Assembly (NCBI GenBank): GCA_963813345.1
Contig: CAWEYR010000006.1
Span: 1-47,035, forward strand
Direction: 5' to 3'
Source: CAWDDA01 sp963813345
GTDB taxonomy: Bacteria; Acidobacteriota; Blastocatellia; RBC074
DNA length: 47,035 nucleotides
This document shows, piece after piece, positions 28,087 to 37,043 of the stretch. The stretch's first letter is position 1; each line of letters opens with the position of its first letter. Below the pieces are notes generated by a model. That model saw only the letters and a program-made list of their open reading frames with translations. It ran no database searches and had not been told where the DNA came from. The position numbers were made by a program, and so were the translations under genes.

Positions 28087-29409
28087 ATGCGACGAGAAGA
28101 GATCGAGTTATATGATATCCAGGGTTTGGTGATAAGAGGATTCATCGAGCAATTACCTTACGGGTTCTACTTACTACTTCATATCGACGATGGGGCATCT
28201 GCTCGTAGATGGTTGCAGCAAGTTCTGACCAGGGTAACCAACTGCAAGGACGAACCCAAAGATTGCGCTTTGAACATTGCCTTTACACATTCAGGAATGA
28301 AAGGTCTTGGCGTGGATGAGGCCGCTCTTCAAACCTTTCCCACGCCATTTATCGAGGGAATGTCGGATCGCCTTCGAGCAAGAGTACTTGGTGATGAGCC
28401 CGCAGAATGGGAATGGGGCAACAACACTGGAAAGTCCGAGGACATACTGCTAATTGTTTTCGCCAGCACAGAGGCGAAACTCAAGGATGAACGCGCAGCG
28501 ATCGTTGAAATGTGTAGATTGAGAGGAGTCACACCTTTACGCTTCCTTGAGACTATCAAGCAGACGGAGTGTGAGCATTTTGGATTTAGAGATGGAATCT
28601 CACAGCCTGTTATGCGTGGTGACAAGGGAGGTAAGGAGAAGAAAGCCACCAACGAGCCGGGCGAGTTTGTGCTTGGTTATCCCGATGATTACGGGTACAC
28701 AAATTACAATCCACTTGTTTCTGAACAGTCCGATACCAGGAGCCTGCTACGTCAACCAAAAAAGCAGGACATAAAACGAGGTGCGGAAATCAGTAAGCGT
28801 ATGCTTGGCATGAATGGCACCTATCTGGTTTTCCGTCAACTCGAGCAGCACGTTGCTCAGTTCTGGAATTTTGTCAGGACGGCGGCCATTGCAAATGGCG
28901 AGCCGACTGAACGGTTTGCGGCAAAACTGATTGGCAGGTGGCGGAGCGGTGCACCCCTGGTGACCTGCAGTGAAACGGATAATCCTGAATCGATCGAACG
29001 GAACGAACTCAGCTTGAACAAATTCAACTACTTCAAACCCGACTCGCACGGCCTGCTCTGTCCAGTCGGTGCACACATTCGCCGCGCCAACCCGCGCGAC
29101 TCATTGGGTCCTCAGAAATCGTTTGCCATCAGATCAGCAAATCACCATCGAATTCTGCGGCGCGGCCGCAGTTATGGTGCAAGAGTTAATGATAAGTTCA
29201 TAGACGATGGTGTGAGTCGGGGCCTCTATTTTATCTGCATCAACAGCGATATCGAGCGGCAGTTTGAGTTTGTGCAACAGAGCTGGATAAATAACACGGT
29301 CTTTGGGGGACTTTATTCTGAGGTCGATCCAATAAGCCACATCGGTAAGGACAGAGTGTTGACTCTGCCAACTGATCCTCTTCGCCGTCAAATCAATCGC
29401 TTGGAGTAA
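28087..29409 (+). CDS. DyP-type haem peroxidase
   Basis: Dye-decolourising-type peroxidase, 440 residues and intact; it uses hydrogen peroxide to oxidise varied, often bulky substrates. The start at 28087 has GAGGGGG five bases upstream. The family's GxxDG site is FGFRDGISQP (about residue 168), supplying the distal Asp. The proximal haem His is in CPVGAHIRRANPRD, and the essential Arg follows in NHHRILRRGRSYGA. Length and the extended N-terminal half place it with the long (class C/D-like) DyP forms rather than the short secreted ones. No signal peptide or Tat motif is seen, so it is probably cytoplasmic or associates with the membrane partner upstream. It is convergent with a catalase-like gene. 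Confidence 0.9.
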   Translation: MRREEIELYDIQGLVIRGFIEQLPYGFYLLLHIDDGASARRWLQQVLTRVTNCKDEPKDCALNIAFTHSGMKGLGVDEAALQTFPTPFIEGMSDRLRARVLGDEPAEWEWGNNTGKSEDILLIVFASTEAKLKDERAAIVEMCRLRGVTPLRFLETIKQTECEHFGFRDGISQPVMRGDKGGKEKKATNEPGEFVLGYPDDYGYTNYNPLVSEQSDTRSLLRQPKKQDIKRGAEISKRMLGMNGTYLVFRQLEQHVAQFWNFVRTAAIANGEPTERFAAKLIGRWRSGAPLVTCSETDNPESIERNELSLNKFNYFKPDSHGLLCPVGAHIRRANPRDSLGPQKSFAIRSANHHRILRRGRSYGARVNDKFIDDGVSRGLYFICINSDIERQFEFVQQSWINNTVFGGLYSEVDPISHIGKDRVLTLPTDPLRRQINRLE

Positions 29410-29509
29410 CAGGAGCCCTTCGTCAGGGTAAAGGGCGGAGCTTATTTCTTCCTTCCTGGGATTCGCGCTCTGGAGTACCTTGCGACGTTGCAGTAACCTG
29501 CTGAGCTAC

Positions 29510-30515
29510 TCAGGGCTCTTGATTCAAACGAATTCGCCGCTGTGAGACTGCCCGGTATACCTCTTTGCGCACCCGGTTGATTCCTCCGAGGGGCTCGTGC
29601 TCCGGAAGAGTGTTCCACGGAGAAAATGAGAGGTTCTCGCAGTGACACGGCCCGGTGTCGGGGCCAAGTTTCTGAGGACCAATTTCAATTGTAGCAACCC
29701 GGCGGTAAGGTGACTCGTGTTCATCCCACGCGACTGTCGGATCTTCAACGGGCATAGTTTTGGCATTCGTTTGAAGTTGTACAAGAAAATCGAATGTTAC
29801 GCCGAAGTACTGCAGGTCCTGCCTCATTGAATCCCGCAGCCTGTGACACGGGTCACCCGCGAGCGATCGCGGCCGTGCGGAGAAGCGAACTGCATGGGGT
29901 CCGAGCTTGTATGGCGTACAACTCCAGTATTGAATGTCAAGGACGTTTCGAGGAGGTTTGCTGGTTAAGTTTCCAACTGATTCGCAGTTCCTTCCAATGA
30001 TTCCGGTAGAATCGAATGAAAAGAATTATGAATCCAACCAATGCCTTTATTGGTTTGGGAAGACGCGATAGTTTCTTCACAATTTTAGACTGCCGTGACG
30101 CGACGAAAGCGCGAACGAAAATCACATAGTCCGCTACATTGCGAATAAAAAAGACCGGATGGTCAATCATCAAAAAGTCCTGTATAGGATCATCGTTTTG
30201 AAACAGTTTCACGGCCATCCCGCGAGGATCAGACTGAGCGTCGTCAAACTTCTCGTTATTCGAGAAGCGTATGAGTGCGTCATAAGACCTGGCTGTTTTG
30301 AAGAGGCCATGCCTGAACTCATCGCGTATGTCCGCACAGACCTTGAACCTGGCCCGGACGCAGCCATGAGACTTGCCGTGCTGGCCTCGCGGTACGGGCC
30401 TGCGGGCTAAGTTCATTTCCTGGAGACTCAGTTCGACGATCTCGCGCATCGCAGACTCTTCGCCCTCAGGTACATACTCCATCCCGAGGACTAATTGCTT
30501 GTTCTTACGGAACAT
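29510..30515 (-). CDS. Catalase-family haem protein (SrpA-like), one frame break
   Basis: Haem protein of the catalase superfamily, about 335 residues, far shorter than true catalases (about 480) and like the SrpA/catalase-like group that includes fatty-acid hydroperoxide-processing enzymes. ATG 30515 has AGGT six bases upstream. Distal His region: RGQHGKSHGCVRARFKV; then SYDALIRFSNNEKFDDAQSD and FLMIDHPVFFIRNVADYV, strong family signatures. After a frame change at about 29946 (one extra A) comes DIQYWSCTPYKLGPHAVRFS, which includes the likely haem-ligand Tyr, then LQTNAKTMPVEDPTVAWDE, ENLSFSPWNTLPEHEPLGG and a stop at 29510. Both halves match the family end to end. It is convergent with the DyP gene 100 bases away. 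The substrate (peroxide or lipid hydroperoxide) is unknown. Confidence 0.82.
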
Positions 30516-30627
30516 AGAGCACCTATCCTCTTCCTGTCGCAGACTGTGGCTGTTGCATCGCGACCGGCTTCGTCGCGCTGTTGCGCAAGATAGCATAAAT
30601 CGGGCGGAGTTGCGGACCACCAAAAGA

Positions 30628-30907
30628 AGTGCTGAGTGAGGAAAAGTGCTGAGTGCAGAAAAGTGCTGAGTGCTGAGTGCTGAATGCTGGGTCTGGAGTT
30701 CGAAGCTGTGCTGAGTGCTGAGTGCTGTGGGGTGCTGAGTGCGAAGCCAGGTTTGAGTTCAAGCTTTGAACTCAAACAAAGCATTTGCACACACTCAGCA
30801 CCCAGCACTCAGCACCCAGCACTCAGCACCCAGCACTCAGCACTCAGCACTCACACTCAGCACTCAGCACTCAGCACTCAGCACTCAGCACTCAGCACTC
30901 AGCACCC
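30628..30907. repeat. Large heptad inverted repeat (GTGCTGA)n - centre - (CACTCAG)n
   Basis: Left arm (30628-30745) is imperfect GTGCTGA heptads; right arm (30793-30907) is near-perfect CACTCAG/CACCCAG heptads, so the arms are mutually complementary. The centre 30751-30777 is an 11-base-arm palindrome GTTTGAGTTCA-AGCTT-TGAACTCAAAC, sharing its word with the palindrome at 13394-13464. It starts six bases after the restored TonB-receptor stop and spans most of the gap to the catalase-like gene start. Confidence 0.93.
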
Positions 30908-30912
30908 AACTT

Positions 30913-33900
30913 CTAGAACGCGGCCCGGAAACCAAACCGCCAGATCCCGCGAGCCCTGACCAACGGTCGAGTTGATAAAGCCAAAGGCGCCGGCGTTGGA
31001 TACGTCGGCACCGGGATTGCTGAAGTTGGGGTGATTCAGCGCGTTCAGTGCCTCAATGCGGAATTGGATATTGATGCTCTCCGTGATCGAGATCGATCTG
31101 AAGAGACCGAGGTCGATGTTGAAGAACCCCGGTCCTCGCAGATTGTTCCGTCCCGCATTTCCGAAACGTTGAGGTTGACCGGCAGGTATATTGACCGGCG
31201 CGTAAGCAGTCGTGTCAAAGTACCTGACGTTGGTCCCGATATTGCCGAAGATCTCGACTTCCGACTTGATCTGGTCGGGTATCTGACCGCTTCCAGGAGC
31301 GTTCAGGTTCCCTGCATTTCCCTGGACGACATAAAACGGCGTCCCGCTCATCGCGCTCATGACGCCATTTATCTGCCAGCCTCCGAGAAGCGCGGCGGCG
31401 ATGCCTTCGGTCGCCCATTCCTGTCCCTTTCCGAAGGGAAGGTCCCAGACCGCGTAGGCTTGAACATTGTTAGTCCGGTCATAACCTGCCGGCCCTCTGT
31501 TGCGTCGCGCTTCGGGGTAGTACTGAATCCTGGGATTTGCGTCGTTGTCCGCATAGTTGATCGCCTTTGAATAGGTGTAGGCGACACCAAAGAGCGACGA
31601 TGCCCAGCGCCGCGTCAATTCCGCCTGAAGGGCATCGTATGTTGTCGTCTGGTAGGGGAGGATCTCGTTGATGTCCGCAGTAAGACCGAACCGCGAAAGT
31701 GCACGCCCGGCGTTGCCGGTGCCCGGCGCTGCAGCATTGATGTTGATGAAACCCATCTGACCAACGGCTCTCGTGCCAACATAACCAATCTGTCCGACCA
31801 GCTTCCATGGCAACTCACGCTCTACCGTCAGGTTCCATGATTGGATGTACTTGCGCGTCTGCTCAGCCGGGTAGGTCGTGGTGCCCGAATTTGATGGCAG
31901 CTTGATGATTCCCTGTGTCAGGTCAGGAGCGACACTCGAGTTGATGAGACCCTGACGCAGTGTCGTCACTGGGATGAACGGATTCGATGCGCCGTTGAAC
32001 ACTATTGCCGGCATCGCCCATGCATTGACGATAGGAAATGCATTCCGAAAATCAATGAACGGTCTCGGGTCAGCTGACTGGCCATATCCCCCACGAACCA
32101 CAAGCTTCTCGCCGATGCGATAGGCAAAGCCCACTCGTGGAAGAAAGAGACCGGGACCGGAGCTGGCGCCGGTGTCTCGCGGGACCCCGGTCAAGCCGCC
32201 CGTATAGACGTTCCCATCAGCAGGTTCAAAGCGGTTGATTCCGGTGTTGTCCTTGTCGGGAAATGGATAGTGCTCCCACCGCAAGCCATACGTGATCGTC
32301 AGATTGCGAGTCACCTGGAAGTGATCACGTGCATACAGCGCATAGCTTTGCATGTAGAGCGAGTTTGGATTTCTGAGTTGATCTACCTTACCGGCCGCAT
32401 TCGGCAATCCGAGAAGGAAGTCGCCCCAGCTGTTGAATCTGGTGTCTGCGGGTACCGGCCCATTCTGTAGTCGTGTCGCGTTCCCGTTGAACTGAAATGT
32501 GCCGCGAACGGTCTGGAACGTGCCTCCCTGAGGTTGAAAATGATTCAACTGCTGGTTCTGATAGTCGAGTCCGAAACGGAAGGAGTGCGATCCCTTCAGC
32601 CACGAAAGATTCGCAACGGCCAGATACTGGTTGTCACGAAACAGAAACGGGTTTCCAGTATTTGGGTTTCCAAGATTGGCCCAGCCCGTGATCTGGAACG
32701 AAGGAGCGCCACCCTGCAACCGGTCAGGCCCATTCGTGCCCGGTATCTTGAGAACCTCGAGGCCAAAGTTTGAATCGATGTCAAAGGCCTCGGCACCAAG
32801 CCGCTGACGCGTGTACCCGATGTTGCCATCCAGGACCAGGGTTGACGAGAACGTGTATGTACCGCCGAACCCCGCTACCTGTACGCGACCTGGTGCCTGT
32901 CCAAGCTGACCACCGTTAAGAGCGTCACCACCCGCTTCGCCAAGGAGTGGAGGATCAAGCACGTTCGTTGGCGAAATACTGTATCGCCCAAAGAGAGTGT
33001 ATTTGCCTCCGGGATTGTAATTGACCTTGCCGTCTACATTCGTCCGGTTGAACTCAGCCACGCCGTTGGCTACGAAGTTGTTGACAAAGCCCGGCAGGGT
33101 CGGCAATGGCATGCGTTTGATGAATTCGATCGCCGCAAGATCAATTCGGCTTGCTGGAATCGTGTTATTGGCAAATGGCGTGCGTTGGGCCGGATTCGGG
33201 TTCGATAATGGATCGTAGATTGTGACTCCTGTCCCGGTGAAATTGACGTTTCCGCTCGAGTCCGGTCTGAGAGACGCGGGCGCAATACTCGTCGTGTTGA
33301 TACGGGATGTGTTCCTCTGTGTCGTTCGCTCGAGGTCTGTAAAGAAAAAGAGTTTGTTCTTCAGGATAGGTCCGCCTACCGAATAGCCGTACTGAACGAG
33401 GATGTTCTTGGGAACCTGCGGCGTGGTCTGAAAGTAGTTGCGCGCCTGCGTCGCGCTGTTTGTGTCATAGACCCAACCGGCTCCGTGAAATTCGTTTGAT
33501 CCCTGTTTGACGCTCACGTTGACTGCTGCCCCGCCGGCGAGTCCCTGCTCCGCATCGAAGGAATTGGTAACTATGTTTACCTCCTCGATACCCTCTGCCG
33601 GAGGCACGTAAGCCGTATTTGATGGCAGCCACGGATATATGACACTCGAGCCATCGATTCTCGTATTGTTTTGAAGGCGCGAGACTCCATTCACATTGAA
33701 TGAGATTGAGCGTTGCGGACTGCCTGCCGCTGAATTCTGCTCGCCGGCGCTTACGCTGCCCGGAATGAGCGTCATCAGGCTCTGATAGTTGCGGCCCGTC
33801 GAGCCTGTCAGCGGCAAATCATTCACTTGCCGCGACGTCTGAACTATGTTGATGTCGGCGCGTTCGGTCTGAAGAACGGCACCCGAAGCCGCGACTTCGA

Positions 33901-34288
33901 CCGTGCCGCTGACCTCACCGACCTGCAGCTGGGCATCAACTCGTCTGACACTGTTGGCTTCGACCCTGATCTCGTCCAGAGCCTGTTTCTGAAAGGATGC
34001 GGCGACAATCGTCAGTTTGTAGATCCCGATTTCGAGGTTATTGAGCAGGTATACGCCTCTATCGTCCGTGACCGCGCTCTTTGTCGTGCCGGTGCTCGAG
34101 TTTAGAGCTTCGACTTTAGCTCCCTTGACGACTGCGCCGGTTTGATCAACGACGTTGCCGGTGAGGGAACCGTAGAGAACCTGAGCCTGGATGATTCGTG
34201 GAGCATAGAGGGCACTGAGAGCTGCGAGTGCAAGCAGCACGAACTTGAGCTTCGCGTCAGGCGACGACGATCTTCTTAGCAAAGACAT
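30913..34288 (-). CDS. Oar-type TonB-dependent outer-membrane receptor
   Basis: Outer-membrane transporter of the Oar-like group expanded in Acidobacteria, about 1,125 residues. Signal peptide FVLLALAALSALYAPRIIQA, then a carboxypeptidase-regulatory-like beta-sandwich (VVDQTGAVVKGAKVEALNSS, GVYLLNNLEIGIYKLTIVA), the plug domain (LPLTGSTGRNYQSLMTLIPG, IEEVNIVTNSFDAEQG) and a long barrel. GGAG precedes ATG 34288 by about eight bases. Without correction the frame ends at 30899 with VLEVGC, using a TGA from the heptad repeat. A one-base shift at about 30955 gives RARGIWRFGFRAAF and a TAG at 30913; the terminal Phe is the normal barrel assembly signal, so I prefer this end. Likely imports an oligosaccharide or other large ligand; the ROK regulator gene lies just upstream on the same strand. 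Confidence 0.88.
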
Positions 34289-34310
34289 GGGATTGACTCC
34301 TTCCGTGTAT

Positions 34311-34363
34311 ATCTAAGCGTATTTTGGGCGTGGGTTTGGTTCGTGTTTTTCATCCAAGCGTAT
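34311..34363. promoter_or_regulatory. Paired direct repeats ATCYAAGCGTAT upstream of the TonB receptor
   Basis: ATCTAAGCGTAT at 34311-34322 and ATCCAAGCGTAT at 34352-34363, offset by 41 bases (four helical turns), in the 140-base spacer between the TonB-receptor ATG and the ROK gene stop. They could be binding sites for the ROK regulator or for a sigma/activator; no sigma70 promoter was recognised here. Confidence 0.5.
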
Positions 34364-34428
34364 CTATTTCCAAGAATTGATTCGAGGCTACAACAAAATG
34401 GGCAAAAACCAGCGAATCGAGCAAATCG

Positions 34429-35643
34429 CTATGCTACCAGCGGCGCCCCAAAGTACTTTTGAAGCACCAGCGCAATCGTGCCTCTCAACCTCGGCTGGGT
34501 CGCCGGATCTGTCGGAACTATCAATGTCGAATTCCGCGAGAATGTTCGCTTCCTCACCGTCTCCTGAATCACGGGACCAATACGATCCCAGACACGCGTT
34601 ACCTCGCCGACCACAACAACCACATCCGGTGACAGCCCCGTGACCAGCAGCGCGATTCCTGCTCCCAGATGATGTGCGAGCTTGTCGATCGCCTTGACTG
34701 CCTTGACTTCATTCTGCTCGGCCAGCCTCAGCACATCGTCGAACTTTGGCGCCTGACCTACAGGTCTCGGACCTGCCCGGTGACTGCGAGACAGAGACGC
34801 AGATTCTGCATAGTAACGGACGGCTGCAGAGTTCGAAGCGTAGAGTTCCCAGCAACCGCGGTTTCCGCACCTGCACTCGAGCCCGTCCTCGACCAGCGTG
34901 ATATGGCCGAACTCGCCTGCCATCCCCGTCGTGCCACGCACGAGCTGATCATTGAGTATCAATCCGGTTCCGATGCCTTCCGAGACCGTCACCGCGACCA
35001 GATTTCGCACGCCATGTGTATGTCGACCGAACCAGACCTCGGCGAGAGCGCAGGCGTTAGCTGCGTTCTCGAGCTCCACGGGCAGTCCGGTTGCCTCTTC
35101 GAGCGGAGTCTTCAGATCAACATTGCTCCAGGCGAGATTCGGCGCAAAGACAAGCCGCTCGGATCCGAGCTCAACCCTTCCCGGCAGACTGACACCGATT
35201 CCCTCATACGTGATCTCTGGCCGCATCCTCATAAGATTGTTGAGATGCCGCTTGAGGTCAGCGATAAACTTCTGCGGGTCTTCTGCAGTCGGCAGTGATT
35301 CCTGCGTGATGAAATGCGCGTCGAGATCAGCCAGGGCGACTGTAGTTTCGGCGGGACGAATGTTGATGCCGATGATCCCGACGCGTTCCTTGTTCAAGTG
35401 AAGAAACGTGGGCCGCCGTCCGCGGGGTGCGTGCCCGTTCGCGCCCACAGTAACCCATCTTTCGTCGATCAGCTGTTCAATGATCAGTGAAACAGTGCTT
35501 CGCTGAAGTCCGGAGTGGCGGGCGAGTTCTGCGCGTGAGATCGGCTCGTGACTACGGATCAGGTTGAGGACGATGCGGCGATTTATGTCGCGAGCAGTTT
35601 CGCTGGTTGCGACCTGAAAATTAGTGAGATCGATCTTGCGCAT
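34429..35643 (-). CDS. ROK-family transcriptional regulator (NagC/XylR-like)
   Basis: Sugar-responsive regulator of about 404 residues, intact. I use ATG 35643; a TTG at 35667 would add eight residues. The N-terminal winged helix reads RRIVLNLIRSHEPISRAELA, then RHSGLQRSTVSLIIEQLIDE. The sugar-kinase-like ROK domain follows, with the His of GEFGHITLVEDG and the zinc site CRCGNRGCWELYAS. The N-terminal HTH marks it as a repressor rather than a sugar kinase, and an ATP-binding DxGxT motif is weak (NIRPAETTVALAD), as in NagC/XylR-type proteins. Its stop lies 141 bases upstream of the TonB-receptor start, so that receptor is a plausible target through the direct repeats in between. The ligand is unknown. 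Confidence 0.87.
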   Translation of the reverse strand: MRKIDLTNFQVATSETARDINRRIVLNLIRSHEPISRAELARHSGLQRSTVSLIIEQLIDERWVTVGANGHAPRGRRPTFLHLNKERVGIIGINIRPAETTVALADLDAHFITQESLPTAEDPQKFIADLKRHLNNLMRMRPEITYEGIGVSLPGRVELGSERLVFAPNLAWSNVDLKTPLEEATGLPVELENAANACALAEVWFGRHTHGVRNLVAVTVSEGIGTGLILNDQLVRGTTGMAGEFGHITLVEDGLECRCGNRGCWELYASNSAAVRYYAESASLSRSHRAGPRPVGQAPKFDDVLRLAEQNEVKAVKAIDKLAHHLGAGIALLVTGLSPDVVVVVGEVTRVWDRIGPVIQETVRKRTFSRNSTLIVPTDPATQPRLRGTIALVLQKYFGAPLVA

Positions 35644-35761
35644 TGAGGAGACCTGGTCGAGCGCCAATAATTCGACGGTCGAACTATATCACTCGGAACG
35701 CGCGCCGCCAAGACCTATTCCTCACTTCTCATTGGAACGAAGAAAAGACGAGGAGCTCAGC

Positions 35762-36898
35762 TCATTTCCCTTCGTAGGTCACCCGGTAAACGAAACCCTT
35801 ATTGTCGTCGGAAATGTACAGCGCCCCGTCCCGGCCCGTTATCAGCCCTGCCGGGCGACCGTTGTTCGCCTGGCCGTCTTTCAACCAGCCGGTAACGAAG
35901 TCTTCCTGGCTGACCGGATTGCCGTCTTTGAATACGATGCGCACGACCTTGTAACCGATTTTCTCTTTCCGCGCGGTCGCACTCGAGCCATGCAGCGCGA
36001 CGAACATCGCGCCACGATAGGCCGCCGGAAACGTGCTTCCAGTGTAGAACCGCAAATCAATTGGCGACGAATGCGGTTGCAGCGAGAATGCCGGAGGCGT
36101 CGCGTCGGTGGCCTTTAATGATCCTTTGGCGCCAGTCAGGTTGGGGTTGGGTATGTTGTTTTCAATAAAGTAGGGCCAGCCGTAATTCTTGCCGTCCTCG
36201 ATGCGGTTGATTTCGTCAGCGGGCTTCTCTTCGCCGAGTTTGTCCTCGCCCATATCATCAGCCCAAAGCACGCCCGTCTTCGGATCCCAATCGAAACCGA
36301 TCGCGTTGCGCAAACCTTTGGCGTAAGGCCGTCCGCCGGTGCCGTCCGCGTTGTGCACCATGATGGTCGTGCGTCGCGGGTCTTCCTCTTCACAAAGGTT
36401 GCACGACGAGCCGATCGCGACGTAGAGCTTGCCACTCTTGTCAAAACCAATAGTCCGCGTCCAGTGCGGCGTGGTCGAGACTGGCAGGTCGATCAACTTC
36501 TCTGGCTCGCCATCGACCTTACCGCTGGCGTATTTGACGCGCAGCACCGCCGGATTGGTTGCGATGTACAAATAACCTTTGTGGAACGCCAGGCTGTGCG
36601 GGCGAGTCAGACCGCTGACAACGACCTCGACTTTGTCGGCCTTGCCATCCTTGTCACGGTCGGGCAGCGCGACAACGTCGCCTTTCGGTTGACGCGCGAC
36701 GAACAGCACGCCATCAGGACTGATCGCCATCAACCGGCCACCCGTCACGTCCGAGGCAAAGACCGAGACTTTGAATCCGGAAGGAACTGTCAGCTCGGCA
36801 GGTACTGCAGGTGCCTGCGGTTGAGCAGGAGCTTGCGCAAGACCCGGACTGAAAAGAATTGAATTGGCGACAAGGATGAGAGCGACAATATTGGCCAC
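35762..36898 (-). CDS. Secreted PQQ-type sugar dehydrogenase (sorbosone dehydrogenase family)
   Basis: Predicted periplasmic quinoprotein of the glucose/sorbosone dehydrogenase family, 378 residues and intact. A GTG at 36898 with GGAG eight bases upstream gives IVALILVANSILFSPGLAQA as signal peptide; the longer ATG version at 36937 is less likely. The mature part begins VPAELTVPSGFKVSVFASDV, typical of the six-bladed propeller. Family motifs include GLTRPHSLAFHKGYLYIA, PHWTRTIGFDKSGKLYVAIG, GLRNAIGFDWDPKTGVLW (catalytic-region RN..G) and YGWPYF. A CNLCEEEDPRR segment is also present; the Cys pair is unusual but no haem motif is seen. It would oxidise a sugar or alcohol and pass electrons to the respiratory chain. 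Downstream of the membrane glycosyltransferase gene lies an inverted repeat that separates the two. Confidence 0.85.
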   Translation of the reverse strand: MANIVALILVANSILFSPGLAQAPAQPQAPAVPAELTVPSGFKVSVFASDVTGGRLMAISPDGVLFVARQPKGDVVALPDRDKDGKADKVEVVVSGLTRPHSLAFHKGYLYIATNPAVLRVKYASGKVDGEPEKLIDLPVSTTPHWTRTIGFDKSGKLYVAIGSSCNLCEEEDPRRTTIMVHNADGTGGRPYAKGLRNAIGFDWDPKTGVLWADDMGEDKLGEEKPADEINRIEDGKNYGWPYFIENNIPNPNLTGAKGSLKATDATPPAFSLQPHSSPIDLRFYTGSTFPAAYRGAMFVALHGSSATARKEKIGYKVVRIVFKDGNPVSQEDFVTGWLKDGQANNGRPAGLITGRDGALYISDDNKGFVYRVTYEGK

Positions 36899-36966
36899 AG
36901 GGTTTTTCTCCTTCTTTTCCGAAGCGTACAGTAACACCGCAATCCCGGCAACCTGAGAACGCCAAG

Positions 36967-37039
36967 CCTGGGAGCGCTGAAGTACCCGCCGGAGGCACGC
37001 GCGTCTAGAGCGCCGGCTCTCCCAGCTTGCGCTCCCAGG
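36967..37039. repeat. Inverted repeat with CCTGGGAGCGC ends
   Basis: CCTGGGAGCGC (36967-36977) pairs with GCGCTCCCAGG (37029-37039); inner GCCGG/CCGGC segments also pair in part. It begins five bases after the restored stop of the membrane glycosyltransferase gene. The end words match those of the large hairpin at 39585-39760. Confidence 0.8.
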
Positions 37040-37043
37040 TGCG

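Noticed and set aside
29442..29648. Short basic open frame at the end of the catalase-like gene
   Set aside because: It overlaps the conserved catalase-family C-terminus in another frame.
30793..30907. CRISPR-like array
   Set aside because: Units are seven bases, contiguous and without spacers; no cas genes are near.
30684..30975. Open frames encoding Ser/Thr/Gln/His-rich repeats
   Set aside because: They are translations of the heptad repeat in other frames, without start signals or conservation.
36790..37040. Extension of the membrane glycosyltransferase into the sugar dehydrogenase start
   Set aside because: The uncorrected frame reads through the inverted repeat; the corrected frame ends at 37044 with a natural stop.
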